A stretch of 64,000 nt of DNA from Magnetovibrio sp. PR-2 (GTDB lineage: Bacteria; Pseudomonadota; Alphaproteobacteria; Rhodospirillales; Magnetovibrionaceae): positions 47,501 to 111,500 of the forward strand of contig NZ_JBAHUR010000005.1 in the NCBI RefSeq assembly GCF_036689815.1, given 5' to 3'. The notes under the pieces are model-generated. The model did no database searches. It worked only from the letters and a program-made list of their open reading frames with translations, and was not told where the DNA came from. Below, one piece after another: positions 11,101-19,163 of the stretch. Positions within the stretch are counted from its first letter, which is position 1. Each line of letters starts with the position of its first letter. Position numbers and translations under genes: made by a program.

Positions 11101-13811
11101 ACCACAGCAATGCGGCCTTCGGAAATATCGTCGAAGCTTTGGATGTCCGTGTTGTCGCTTTTGATATACAGGAATTCACGCATTTGGAAATACGGCGTGG
11201 TGTATAAGCCATACGTGGCGCGCTCGTCGGTGTAATAGGTCGCGGGCAGCAGATCGACTTCTTTATGCTCCAGCCCCGTCAGCAGCGTCGCCCATTCATC
11301 GGACACAATTTTAAACCGCAGTCCGGTTTTTTCAGACAATAGGTCTAAATACCCACCAGCCAATCCCCCGGCGTTGCCGTCAGATTGGGTGTAAACCACC
11401 GGGGCCCATTCTTCCACGCCGACACGCACGACATTTTGCACGACCCATCTGCGTTCGTCGGCCGTCAACTCAGCGACCGGTTTTTTCATCAAAGACTTAC
11501 TGGTTTGCTTGTCGACGTAAGTGCGCAACAAGCCGTTCCATTCTTTGTCGGAAATGGACGCCAAAGCTTTTTCAAGAATACTGTTCAAGATGGGCTGGTC
11601 TTTGCGCGATCCAATCGCCAAGACCGAACCGGGGCCCAGTCGGCGCCCATGCACACTCAGGTTGGTGAACAAATCGCGCTGAATAATATATGCCGCAACG
11701 GCACGGTTTCCGATATAGGCATCCGCAAGCCCGGTGCTCACAGCTTCAAGAGCCGCCACTGTATTTTTTACTTCGGTGATTTGAATGTCGGGATACTTCT
11801 CGCGCAGGGTTTGCACAGTGCCAAACCCCTTTTCCAAAGCAACGGTTTTACCAGCCAAGGCGTCCAGAGTTTCAAACTGCGGACCGTTGGTTTTGGCGAC
11901 GATGGAATGCGGTACGGACAAATAGGGCGTGGTAAAATTGAAGTAAGGCTCACGCTCAGGCTTTGGCGTTAAATCCATCACCGCGTCCAGCCGTGAGGCT
12001 TTAACCTCTTCCAGCAAGTCTTTCCATTTTCCGGGCACGGGTCGCAGTTGTCCGTTCAGGCGCTCATTGATCAAAGCCAATACATCCATGGTGATACCGC
12101 GTCGTTCACCATGGATGCCCTTAACGTGAAACGGTGGCCAGTCTTCCATCACACCGACAGAGATGGCTGGGTTCTCACTCAGCCAGCGCTGCTCGCGTGT
12201 TGTTAGCGTATCGACTTTTGCGATCTTCGGCGTATAGACCAGCCAGCGTGTGCGCATGTCAGTGAGTTCATCGCGGCTGATGGCTTCCAGGCCCTTTTTG
12301 ATGATCGAAAACAAAATTGGGTTGGATTTGTGGATGCCGATGCGCAACGCACCACCTTCGAGGTTACGGCTAGCCGCAATTTTCAAGTTTGGAACGTACG
12401 TTTTGCGTTGGGCATTGCCATAGAGAATCTGTGCCGACACATGGGCTTCGATGTCCCCCGCAGCCAACTTCTTTAGGGCGGTGGGATCGTCGTTGATTTC
12501 AACCACACGCCCGTTTGGACCAACCAGTTCCAACAACTCCGTCTTAAACGCCAAGTCCTTCAAAATGCCGACGGTGCGCCCGCTTAAGTCCGAAAATCTA
12601 TTTATCTCTGTATTCCCGCTTTGGGTAATCACAATCACGGGATCGTACGCGTAGGGGGCTGTGAACAAGACATGTTGTTCGCGTTCGGGCGTGCGGGACA
12701 GGCTCAGCCCGCCTTCTACGTTTCCGGACAAAACATTGTCCACCACGTCTGTCCACCGCGGATAGAATTCCGGCTTGATGGAGGTGCCCAGTTTTTGATT
12801 GAGCATGCTGATCAAGTCTGCGTTTAGGCCTGAGAAATTGCCTTGGTCATCGACAATATCTACAGGGGTGATAAACGTGGTCACCGCCAAGCGGATCAGC
12901 GGATTGTTTTTAAGCCACTGTTCTTCGGCATATGACAGTTTAACTTTGCTTCCGGCGGGGCGGTAGAATCGGTCCTGCAGGTCCGTCAACCAGCGCTCAT
13001 CCATGCGGATCAGTTTGTCCACGGGGATTTGGCGAAAGCCTTCGTTGATTTCGCGGGCAAGGTCGGGCCGGTCAATGGCAACTGCGGCGTGCACAGCATT
13101 GCTGAGCAAATCTTCGGGGCTGCGCATTACCGCACCGCGAAGCCCCATGGCGTCAATGAGGGAATAAGTGTAGGGGACTTCGTTCACGACAGCTTCGAGC
13201 TGACCGTTGAACAGACCGCGTAACATTTCGTCACCGTCTTCATAGGGCACAATGATTAGCTTGGGAAAATGTTCCACCAAATAGCGGTGTTGAAAGGTGT
13301 TGCCCATGACGCCGACCCGCTGACCCGCCATGTCGGACAGCGGCTGAACGCCATTTTCATGATTTGACCGAAAAAACACACCGGTTTTAATGGAATGGAT
13401 GGGGTCGGAAAACGCCAGCCATTGGGTGCGTTCGGGGTTTTCGAACAGGCCGGAATGAATGTCGGCTTGGCCGGAGCGCACATTATCCAGAGTTTGGGTC
13501 CAGCCGGAGACCACAAATTCAATATCGCGCCCCGTGGTTTCTGACCAGGCATTCCACAGGTCAATCAACAGGCCGGCAGGCTGACCGTCCGGCCCCAACA
13601 CCGTGAACGGGGCATAATTCCCATAAACCGCGATCTTTAAGGGAGGCTTTGGATCGTCCGCGGCCTGAGAAAGGGTTGCCGGCAGGACAATTGCCATTGC
13701 CACAATAAGCAATCGGCTAAATGCGATAACGCTCTTCAGCAACGCGAGAGGCTTGCCTTCGCGTTGACAAAACCAAGGAAAACTCTGTCCCGGAGTAGTC
13801 TTCGCTCCCAT
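5109..13811 (-). CDS. Giant hybrid sensor histidine kinase with four solute-binding domains, dCache, six PAS, REC and HPt
   Basis: About 2900 residues. I place the start at the ATG at 13811, preceded by AAAGGTGG and followed by a signal sequence ending near SQAADD; an upstream frame extends to 13856 without an ATG. Order (approximate residues): four tandem SBP_bac_3-type periplasmic domains (55-285, 305-535, 550-785, 795-1030), a membrane segment near 1045, a second near 1095, a dCache-like periplasmic sensor (1115-1400), a third membrane segment near 1410, six PAS domains (1470-2225), a HisKA domain with MSHEIRTPMNG (His near 2245), an ATPase domain with NLLGNAIKFT and GTGLGLSI, a receiver with the Asp of LTDCHMPNMDG near 2685, and a C-terminal HPt with HKLKSSS near 2845. 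The layout extends the BvgS/EvgS plan. It should pass phosphate His-Asp-His to the two receivers downstream. The ligands are unknown. Confidence 0.93.
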   Translation of the reverse strand: MGAKTTPGQSFPWFCQREGKPLALLKSVIAFSRLLIVAMAIVLPATLSQAADDPKPPLKIAVYGNYAPFTVLGPDGQPAGLLIDLWNAWSETTGRDIEFVVSGWTQTLDNVRSGQADIHSGLFENPERTQWLAFSDPIHSIKTGVFFRSNHENGVQPLSDMAGQRVGVMGNTFQHRYLVEHFPKLIIVPYEDGDEMLRGLFNGQLEAVVNEVPYTYSLIDAMGLRGAVMRSPEDLLSNAVHAAVAIDRPDLAREINEGFRQIPVDKLIRMDERWLTDLQDRFYRPAGSKVKLSYAEEQWLKNNPLIRLAVTTFITPVDIVDDQGNFSGLNADLISMLNQKLGTSIKPEFYPRWTDVVDNVLSGNVEGGLSLSRTPEREQHVLFTAPYAYDPVIVITQSGNTEINRFSDLSGRTVGILKDLAFKTELLELVGPNGRVVEINDDPTALKKLAAGDIEAHVSAQILYGNAQRKTYVPNLKIAASRNLEGGALRIGIHKSNPILFSIIKKGLEAISRDELTDMRTRWLVYTPKIAKVDTLTTREQRWLSENPAISVGVMEDWPPFHVKGIHGERRGITMDVLALINERLNGQLRPVPGKWKDLLEEVKASRLDAVMDLTPKPEREPYFNFTTPYLSVPHSIVAKTNGPQFETLDALAGKTVALEKGFGTVQTLREKYPDIQITEVKNTVAALEAVSTGLADAYIGNRAVAAYIIQRDLFTNLSVHGRRLGPGSVLAIGSRKDQPILNSILEKALASISDKEWNGLLRTYVDKQTSKSLMKKPVAELTADERRWVVQNVVRVGVEEWAPVVYTQSDGNAGGLAGGYLDLLSEKTGLRFKIVSDEWATLLTGLEHKEVDLLPATYYTDERATYGLYTTPYFQMREFLYIKSDNTDIQSFDDISEGRIAVVKGYGTIPMLRERFPDAQILETKDLAGSINAVLNGDADALLEAQIVVEQALRENAIVGLKGINQRSFDASPIHLFSRDDWPVLQSILQKGLNSISADEHRELQSQWISLDNALINASNNVDVTTEQSTLSFWMLLGATVLLFAAIALGVRLLMRSQKTEGLALQMGSRRFRMLIMTSLGLLVVFVSAVTWLAYDYNRGRILNVVGVNLQTVLNSTDERLRIWVEDEKDNISLLGHDQQLVSLTKKLLTVPVDKQALKSSAELEDMRRYFRDVDHMRGAQGFFIITKDGRSIGSMRDENLGSQNLIAQTKPNVFKRVVAGQPSFVSPIQSDVHLSGSQRNDKKPMTMFFAAPIVDIDGSVLAVVTKRIDPSGDFTRIMQTGNVGETGESYAFSDTAMMISGSRFDDQLVEMGLLAKGLPSAMHTLIRVPAKTKRNSDARALTAMADSALSGRNGVNVSGYEDYRGIEVYGAWKWDDELNIGITTEIDAHEAHGPVETLGYTLITILGLTLTLSAGATLFTLALGERASGSLLQAKEELEDRVHDRTQELASATDQLTLAMDNMSNGLYVLDKDMNYIISNSYYQTALDLPGELIQPGYPVEAVIRFMSERGDYGPIDDIDTAVQDRLESLREGKYTSIVITAPTGRVLEFRNRRTENGDTVVVFNDITNMKRNEEELKRSGERFDLALKGGDLGSWDVDLVNRETVVNDRYLEMLGYTREEVENVQDLWHISIHPDDLQTVLDTGHNYRHGQLNTYEVEYRAVTKSGDIRWMTSKGATVDYADDGTPTRMVGTVMDITDRKLAEEAIREAEEHNRLILESAGEGVFGLDVDGTTTFVNRAACQMLGFSPEDLIGQSIHTLIHHTHANGDAYPIEDCYMRKAFTDGEIHRVEDEVLWRQDGTCFPVEYTSTPIRKGEELLGAVVTFSDVTERKHAEEALRESQERFELTTRGSGDGLWEYDARTGENWFSPRFTEMLGFDEGDLTFTLDTWQELVHPDDLQRATQAFIDHLDKDVPYDIEYRMITRNGQFMWFRARGKSLRDENGKAYRTSGSVSDITKRKQAEEALRANESRIRSIFENAADGIIVISEAGTIESFSPAAERIFGWSEEEVLGQNLNMLMPEPYHSEHDGYLQNYFLTGERKILGTNREVEGKRKDGSVFPLELAVGEAEANGRRIFTGSIRDITERKEAEETLRESQQLLDSVIDNSTAVIFAKDAGGRYTLVNKEWEQLTGMSRDETIGKTDFDVFPDDIAKDLIANDVKIMASKAPQEFEETVEGEMGNRTFLSLKVPLFDVSGKVDGLCGMSTDITERKRMEVELMLSKEKAESATRAKSSFLAAMSHEIRTPMNGVVGMIDLLRETRLDTEQRQMMKTVRDSAFALLQIINDILDFSKIEAGKLQIESVPISIRDVAEGVSETLVPNASAKKVRFMNFIDPAIPHWVMSDQVRLRQVMFNLLGNAIKFTETTDDHQGLVKLRADLVGEITDGVANVKFSIIDNGIGMSQNAVNNLFKPFTQAESSTTRRFGGTGLGLSICKSLSDIMGGEVAVTSVEGQGSTFTVTLPFEVNFDYNPPADEPSLDGLHILLVSNDEHFFEHIPPYITGRDGTYDSVSELFDIEQAVVGAAEAGKPFNIVVFGVEAERSMVDMIINILRQNDQTKDLRYVILTAERKTKKGMITPDMVVVDANPMKRSSFMRGLGVASGRASPDVEDTHEKLTAGAGKAPTPDEAAALGRLIMIAEDNPTNQDVIKRQLNSLGYACEIYEDGAEGLQGWQRGRYSLILTDCHMPNMDGYEMTGAIRKLEEEDGGIDHTPIVAITANALQGEADRCLSAGMDDYLSKPLEMAKLKRTLAKWMPAASGDASVAIAPETHEAEEAQAEEQNMDSQDTETAIVDPSYLRDTFGDDDDLINGILKDFVEPARVIKGEIDAAFEAKNPSEIGAAAHKLKSSSRAVGAHSLADLCLELETAGKGGDWGRIEELHPSLAGIVADVTAYIENL

Positions 13812-13937
13812 CGAGCACCACCTTTTTTTAAGCATCCCAGTTGTATTATATTGCAATTACTTAAAGGATAGAACAGGCTTATTCTATAAACAGCATGTAA
13901 AGGTTGTAAGGGTGCGACAAAGCAGAGGGATTGGGCT

Positions 13938-15392
13938 ATGCGCCGTGTTCTCATAATTGACGATGATACCTTTTACGGCGGCTTGGTCGCCAAGACCTTC
14001 GGTCAACGCCGCTGGCTTCCGGTGACGTGCCTGAATATGGAAGACGCCTTAAAAGAGATAGAGGCCTTAAAGGTCGATCTCATCGTTACCGACATTTTCA
14101 TGCCCGGAATCGGCGGAATTGAAGGCATTCCGTTTTTGAAATCCAAAGCACCAGACGTTCCGATCATCGCCATTTCCGGCGGGTGGGATAAGTTGCCGCC
14201 CGACGAAGCGGTCAAAGCCGCCGTTAAGGTTGGCGCGAACGGTGGTTTGTCGAAACCCATTAAAGGCGACCTTCTAGACAAACTTTTGGCGGACCTAAAC
14301 CTCGGCGGCACCAGCATGGGCGAGCCCAACTGGCCGCAAACCTTTGATGAAACCACCGATTGGGATGAGGTTTTCGACGCTCCCACCAATGGCTTGATCG
14401 CGTGGATCGGAAACGCCGACACCTTCGAAGTTTTGAAAGTCAGTGCCGTGAATATGTTCGCGCATCTGTTTCAAAACACCCGCTCAACTTTGGATTCCAA
14501 GGCTTATATAGAGCGTCTCAAAGACATCTTGGCCCAAGACACGTCTTTGACCCGCGACGACACCTTAAAGCAAATCCAGTCGTTATTGAACGAGATCAAG
14601 ACCAAGTTCAAACAAGAAGACGCAAAATTCATTGCTGAAAAACGTTTGGAAAAATTCGAACAGCACCGCGCCAAACGCATGGCTGTGCCCAAAGCCCCTA
14701 AGAAAAAACCCTGGTATGAAAAGTACGCCCTGCCCATCGGCGGAGGCGTTGTCGCGTGCCTTGTGGCGATCGGCGTATTGCTGATGGTGCAAGAAGAGCC
14801 GCCCCAAGAGCCTAAAGAAGATAAAATCACCCAAACGGAAAAGAAACTCATCACCCGCACCCCCATGGGCACGACGGAGCGCAGCACGCTAGACGGTCCG
14901 CGCCAAGACCCGGACAAGCTTTACCGTGCGCCTGAACGGGGCGGCAAAGCGTGGCGCGCGCCTTCGCAAAATTTCGAAAAGCCTGCCGATGCCCCACCCG
15001 ACATGCCTGCCGTTTTGGCCTTGGGCGCGGTGCAGTGGGCATCTTCGCCTTATCGGTCAGAACGTGCATTGCTGCGCATGGCCCCTCTTTTGACCGTAAA
15101 AGATTGGGAGAGCATGCCCATCATCTGTGACCGTGTGCCGGCGATCACTGACTTGATCAACACCGAACTGTCGCAACTTGCCAGTGCTACACGGGTGCCC
15201 AGTGCCCAAGAGCTTGATCAATTCAGCCAAAGCTTGCAGCCTGCCATCAATCGGGTATTGGATCTGGAATTGGTGCAAAAGGTGAGCATGGTCTACGGAA
15301 CACCATTGCAACAAATGGACTTCATCAACGACCCTTGCCGACCTCTTTCACCAAAGGAAATAGATGCTTTAAACCTGCTGTCCTTGCGATAG
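13938..15392 (+). CDS. Membrane-anchored receiver-domain protein
   Basis: 484 residues. The N-terminal receiver has the acidic cluster IIDDD at 6-10 and the likely phospho-accepting Asp52 in VTDIFMPG. A middle region (about 150-250) is charged and helical. One membrane segment follows near 262-283, and then a C-terminal part of about 200 residues that I do not recognise and that would lie in the periplasm. It is divergent from the giant kinase gene with only about 125 bases between the two starts, so shared control is likely. A receiver covalently tied to a periplasmic domain is unusual; it may signal outwards or tether a complex. The ATG is preceded by AGAGGGA. Confidence 0.8.
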   Translation: MRRVLIIDDDTFYGGLVAKTFGQRRWLPVTCLNMEDALKEIEALKVDLIVTDIFMPGIGGIEGIPFLKSKAPDVPIIAISGGWDKLPPDEAVKAAVKVGANGGLSKPIKGDLLDKLLADLNLGGTSMGEPNWPQTFDETTDWDEVFDAPTNGLIAWIGNADTFEVLKVSAVNMFAHLFQNTRSTLDSKAYIERLKDILAQDTSLTRDDTLKQIQSLLNEIKTKFKQEDAKFIAEKRLEKFEQHRAKRMAVPKAPKKKPWYEKYALPIGGGVVACLVAIGVLLMVQEEPPQEPKEDKITQTEKKLITRTPMGTTERSTLDGPRQDPDKLYRAPERGGKAWRAPSQNFEKPADAPPDMPAVLALGAVQWASSPYRSERALLRMAPLLTVKDWESMPIICDRVPAITDLINTELSQLASATRVPSAQELDQFSQSLQPAINRVLDLELVQKVSMVYGTPLQQMDFINDPCRPLSPKEIDALNLLSLR

Positions 15393-15600
15393 ATTTTATG
15401 TTCTGAGCTCTTTAGCACGGAGTTGCAACAGTTCTGATTTGGGTGTGAAGCGGCTGTTAACGCTAATCCCAATGCTGTTCCGCTACACACCTATCAGCGG
15501 ATGTCAGCTCAAATACAGTGCGTCTAAAGCTCTGAAGTCGTTGTCATTTCGAGGTGAGATGTTCGGTATGTTACGGAAGTTCGGTAAAGGTGGCCTCGAG

Positions 15601-15675
15601 CCCCCGCAACCAAACGTCAAAGGTCGCCCTTCGGGGGCGGTCTTTTGCGTTTAGCTGTCGGGGACTAGGACTTTG
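15601..15675 (+). repeat. tRNA-fMet 3' remnant plus terminator, copy 1
   Basis: CCCCCGCAACCA equals the last 12 bases of tRNA-fMet (3144-3155). The following bases (AAACGTCAAAGG, a GC hairpin, GGTCTTTTGCGTTTAGCTG, CGGGGACTAGG) are nearly identical to 19799-19854. The hairpin with its TCTTTT run looks like an intrinsic terminator, at about 15609-15652. Confidence 0.75.
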
Positions 15676-15750
15676 ACGTGCGACCCAAGTTCCCTCCAGT
15701 TATGAGGAGAGCCCGGTTTCTAAACTTTGCCCTTTATGGGCGCTTTGTAC

Positions 15751-15782
15751 AAGCCGATATGGGGCATGCCCCATATCGGCTT
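15751..15782. terminator. Perfect 32-bp palindrome, probable hairpin terminator
   Basis: The 16 bases AAGCCGATATGGGGCA are followed directly by their exact reverse complement, then TTTT. As RNA it would fold into a long stem with a CATG tetraloop. It may terminate transcription or bind a dimeric protein as DNA. No gene ends immediately before it. Confidence 0.55.
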
Positions 15783-16074
15783 TTCTCGTGAATTCAATCG
15801 GTGTCATGCCGCCATGTGCAGAATCGGGTCGCACGTCACAGCGCGGGCGGTCGTTTCCCTTCGAGGGAGTCGGGTTTGGTGTGTGCACGATTGGCTTATG
15901 GACGGGCCACAGCCATCATTGAAAGGAGAGAAAAGATAAAACAACAGACCATGAAAAACCGCCGGTTGAACCATCAAAACAAAGCGGCTTAAACTAAAAC
16001 TGGATGAACCAGAGCCTCTGTTAACTCAAATGCTCAGGTAGACCATATGTTTTGACGATGGACAGTTTCAGGTG

Positions 16075-16743
16075 ATGAATAAGATTAAGAAGAAGTATGC
16101 AATTGGGCATGTTTGCGCGTTGTTGGTCGTCGTTGTGATGTCTGGCTGTTTGATGGGGGCTGATCGAGAGGTGTACAGCGGCCCACATCAAGTTCAACAT
16201 GAAGAAACTGTTCCCGAGCATAAGATTTCGCAAACAATATCTTTAAAGAGCGCACATCAGATCATCATAAATCTAGAGTTGTTGACACGCAATGTCACTC
16301 GTATAGGAACAACTCAATACCTAGAGTATACACATTACAAAGGCATTGCTCGGATCTACGGGTTTCGGAATTTTATATGGCCGTTTAAATGTGATCACTG
16401 TGAATTGCCTCAGTTTTCGCGTCATTGTGATGACTGTGAGAAATATGCAAATACATATATTTCCTACGAGAAGCCTTATCTTGAGAACAAAGTAACTGTC
16501 AAAACTTCGCCGTGGCTGAAAAGCAAAGCACCTGACTTTGATATCAGTTACAACAAGAGCCTCATTTCAATTCGTGAAACCATCATCGAAGATGGTGTTG
16601 TTCAGTTGGAGATCGTGGCCAAACCCGGCGCGTATCTATCCCCACCAGATAATGGTCATGTCAAAGAAACGAGAACGGATATCATGATCAAACATCACAG
16701 CGCCAGTCTTACCTCTGCAATCGCTGTGTGGATTGCGAACTAA
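16075..16743 (+). CDS. Predicted lipoprotein with paired CxxC motifs, unknown function
   Basis: 222 residues. The N terminus is basic and then hydrophobic, ending in a lipobox (VVMSGC), so the protein should be lipidated and face the periplasm. In the middle, CDHC and CDDC lie about 15 residues apart, separated by ELPQFSRH; four cysteines in that pattern could bind a metal ion or form disulfides. I recognise no family. The gene is lower in G+C than the signalling genes to its left. I use the ATG at 16075 (a GTG precedes it directly). Confidence 0.7.
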   Translation: MNKIKKKYAIGHVCALLVVVVMSGCLMGADREVYSGPHQVQHEETVPEHKISQTISLKSAHQIIINLELLTRNVTRIGTTQYLEYTHYKGIARIYGFRNFIWPFKCDHCELPQFSRHCDDCEKYANTYISYEKPYLENKVTVKTSPWLKSKAPDFDISYNKSLISIRETIIEDGVVQLEIVAKPGAYLSPPDNGHVKETRTDIMIKHHSASLTSAIAVWIAN

Positions 16744-16844
16744 ATTATCTTCGCAATAAAGGGCAAACACGAAGATCTTGTTGTTATTTAGGCCGCAGGA
16801 AGATTTTGGTCCTCTCTAAACGGGCAAAGACGGATTTTGCCAAA

Positions 16845-17852
16845 CTAATCTCTAGCTCCAACGGAAATGAGATAGTCGGTAATATCCTGCACCCCCTTTT
16901 CTTTGGCTATCGAGAGAGCCGTATAGTTTTCCCTTGTCGAGATATTCACATCTGCACCGCCCTCACAGAGCAGGCGTATGATCGGAAGGTTGCCATAACT
17001 GCAGGCCATCATGAGAGCTGTCATTCCATGTTTTTTTTCTTGTTGGTCAAGCTCGGATTGATGTTGGATCAAAACCTTAACAACCTCTTTGTGTCCTTTC
17101 GCAGAGGCAAACATCAAACTGTTGTAGACATTTTCGTTTAAGAAATTGACGTCAGCACCGTGCTGGATCAGAAGTTCAACGATGTCCAATTGACCACTCA
17201 TTGCGGCGAGCATGAGGGGGGACGTGTTTAATCCATCATGATTGATCTTTGCGCCGTGATCGATCAGGGATGTGACAGTTTCGATATGCCCTTCTTGAGC
17301 GGCATTTGTTAAGGCTGTTGAGCCATGTCGTGAAGTGCGGTTAATTTCGGCACCTTTGGACAGCAGGAAATTGACGAGTTCTGTGTAACCTTCTGCTGCT
17401 GCGAGCATCAACGACGTATGATCATCACTGTCAATTTCATCAACCTCATCACCTAAATCAATCAAGTAATTAACAACATTGAGATGCCCGTTTTGCGCTG
17501 CAAGGATCAGGGCTGTTTGTCTGGTGTATTCAGTTGAATATACCTTGCTGCCGTGCTCGACCAGATACTGAACGACATCCAATTGACCGTGTTCGGCGGC
17601 AAGCAACATTGCTGTTTTGCCGTGCCTATCGATCTCATCAATCTCAGCACCGTTGGACAATAAGGATTTGACCTCATCCAGCAGGCCTCCAATTGCGGCC
17701 GTTATCAAAGGTGTTTGATTATCTTTTTGCATGAAATCCATGTTACAGCCTGCCCCCAGAAGGAACAGAATTACAGCCCACTTTCGTGGAGCAGTCAATT
17801 TTCCTGCTTTCACAGTAGAACAGTCCCTGAACCATGGAAATCGTTTACACAC
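16845..17852 (-). CDS. Ankyrin-repeat lipoprotein
   Basis: About 335 residues with some eight ankyrin repeats of 33 residues; the TALMLAA-type turns and the GADVN or GAEIN ends are plain. Near the N terminus FLLGAGC looks like a lipobox, so the repeat array probably sits in the periplasm, anchored in a membrane. The frame begins with a GTG and has no strong ribosome binding site, so a start nearer the signal sequence is possible. Ankyrin arrays bind proteins; no partner is implied here. The next gene to the right also encodes an exported ankyrin protein. Confidence 0.82.
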   Translation of the reverse strand: MCKRFPWFRDCSTVKAGKLTAPRKWAVILFLLGAGCNMDFMQKDNQTPLITAAIGGLLDEVKSLLSNGAEIDEIDRHGKTAMLLAAEHGQLDVVQYLVEHGSKVYSTEYTRQTALILAAQNGHLNVVNYLIDLGDEVDEIDSDDHTSLMLAAAEGYTELVNFLLSKGAEINRTSRHGSTALTNAAQEGHIETVTSLIDHGAKINHDGLNTSPLMLAAMSGQLDIVELLIQHGADVNFLNENVYNSLMFASAKGHKEVVKVLIQHQSELDQQEKKHGMTALMMACSYGNLPIIRLLCEGGADVNISTRENYTALSIAKEKGVQDITDYLISVGARD

Positions 17853-17982
17853 TCATATTCGTTCTAACTTTTGTTTTATATTTCAATAAAATACCCTCCA
17901 TCACAACAATACGATATTCAATATATATCGACACGCCTACCGGGCATAAAGTTTCGAAAACAATATCTTCTAGGAACACACA

Positions 17983-18849
17983 TCAGTCTTTAATATAATC
18001 TGATGCATTTCTCAGTATCTCAACTATCTCCGCATGACCTCGCTCTTGAGCAAAAGAAAGTGCCGTGTCACCCTTATCGTTACGCGTAATCACGTCAGCT
18101 CCCGCTGAAATCAGTTCTTTGGTCACATCATGATGGCCTGAGAGGGAGTTGTACATTAAAGCCGTAACACCTGTATCGTTACGCGCATTCACATCAGCTC
18201 CCGCTGAAATCAGCTCTTTGACCACATCTAGTTTGCCTGCAACGGAGCTGAGCATCAAAGCCGTATCACCCTCATCGTCACGCGCATTCACATCAGCACC
18301 CGCTGAAATCAGCTCTTTGACCACATCAAGTTCGCCCATATAGGAACAGCTGGTAATCAAAGGCGTTAAGCCCTCATCGTCACGCGCATTCACATCAGCA
18401 CCCGCTGAAATCAGCTCTTTGACCACATCAAGTTGGCCCATATAGGAGCCGATCATCAAAGCCGAGGAATTCTTATAGTCATGCGTATTCACGTCAGCAC
18501 CCGCTGAAATCAGCTCTTTGACCACGTCAAGTCCGCCCATATAGGCGCTGAACATTAAAGCCGTAGACCCCTCATAGTCATGTGCATCCACGTCAGCACC
18601 CGCTGAAATCAGCTCTTTGACCACGTCAAGTTCGCCCATATAGGCGCTGAGCATTAAAGCCGTAGAACCCTCATAGTCATGCGCATTCACGTCAGCACCC
18701 GCTGAAATCAGCCCTTTAACCTCATTAAGGTCGCCCTCTTGCGCCGCAGCAAAGAGCATGATTTCATAATCGACCTCATTGGCATAAGCCGTGTCGAAGA
18801 GAGCAAGCCCAAAACAAAAAGATAAGAAAATAGCAACTAATCGTTTCAT
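17983..18849 (-). CDS. Secreted ankyrin-repeat protein with near-identical repeats
   Basis: About 288 residues: a signal peptide (MKRLVAIFLSFCFGLALF, cleavage near AYA-NE) and then about eight ankyrin repeats built on DVVKELISAGADVNARDDEG. The repeats are nearly identical at DNA level with a 99-base period (about 18080-18740), which points to recent expansion or gene conversion. I chose the ATG at 18849 because the signal peptide begins there; one at 18864 with GAGG upstream is an alternative. The product probably works in the periplasm or outside the cell. Confidence 0.85.
   Translation of the reverse strand: MKRLVAIFLSFCFGLALFDTAYANEVDYEIMLFAAAQEGDLNEVKGLISAGADVNAHDYEGSTALMLSAYMGELDVVKELISAGADVDAHDYEGSTALMFSAYMGGLDVVKELISAGADVNTHDYKNSSALMIGSYMGQLDVVKELISAGADVNARDDEGLTPLITSCSYMGELDVVKELISAGADVNARDDEGDTALMLSSVAGKLDVVKELISAGADVNARNDTGVTALMYNSLSGHHDVTKELISAGADVITRNDKGDTALSFAQERGHAEIVEILRNASDYIKD
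18080..18740 (-). repeat. 99-bp tandem repeats inside ankyrin gene
   Basis: The string CCCGCTGAAATCAGCTCTTT (or close variants) recurs every 99 bases through the gene, joined by more variable stretches. Each unit encodes one ankyrin repeat. Confidence 0.85.
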
Positions 18850-19163
18850 ATCTAGATCTCTCATCCAGCCTCAATGAATTACTGAATAATATTAAGATTA
18901 TAGTTTTGAGGATGTAAATTTTCTCATTAATGAAAGAAAGTTCTTTCGCACTTTGCTAAACCCGGGTTTTAGCCACATGACGATTATGCCCGTAATTTGG
19001 GGAAAAGCGGAAGTGAAATGCCGACTTTCCCGAAGTCGTATTGAGGGTGTGAACGCTACTTAACATTGAGGAACGAAATTCATGGTTTTAAGATGAATGT
19101 CAATTGGGGAAAATTCTTGTAGAATTTGGATGCCATTTGGGAAATGTTAAAGAGGAGGAATAC
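18850..19163. other. Intergenic region
   Basis: About 310 AT-rich bases between two divergent genes for exported proteins. It presumably holds their promoters. No RNA gene or repeat is evident. Confidence 0.5.

Larger units (their letters stand above)
15393..16074. other. Intergenic region with tRNA 3' remnant, terminator and a 32-bp palindrome
   Basis: About 680 bases without a convincing gene. It holds the repeat at 15601-15675 shared with 19787-19857 and a perfect palindrome at 15751-15782, both listed separately. Short frames exist here but show no domain or good ribosome binding site. Confidence 0.6.
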
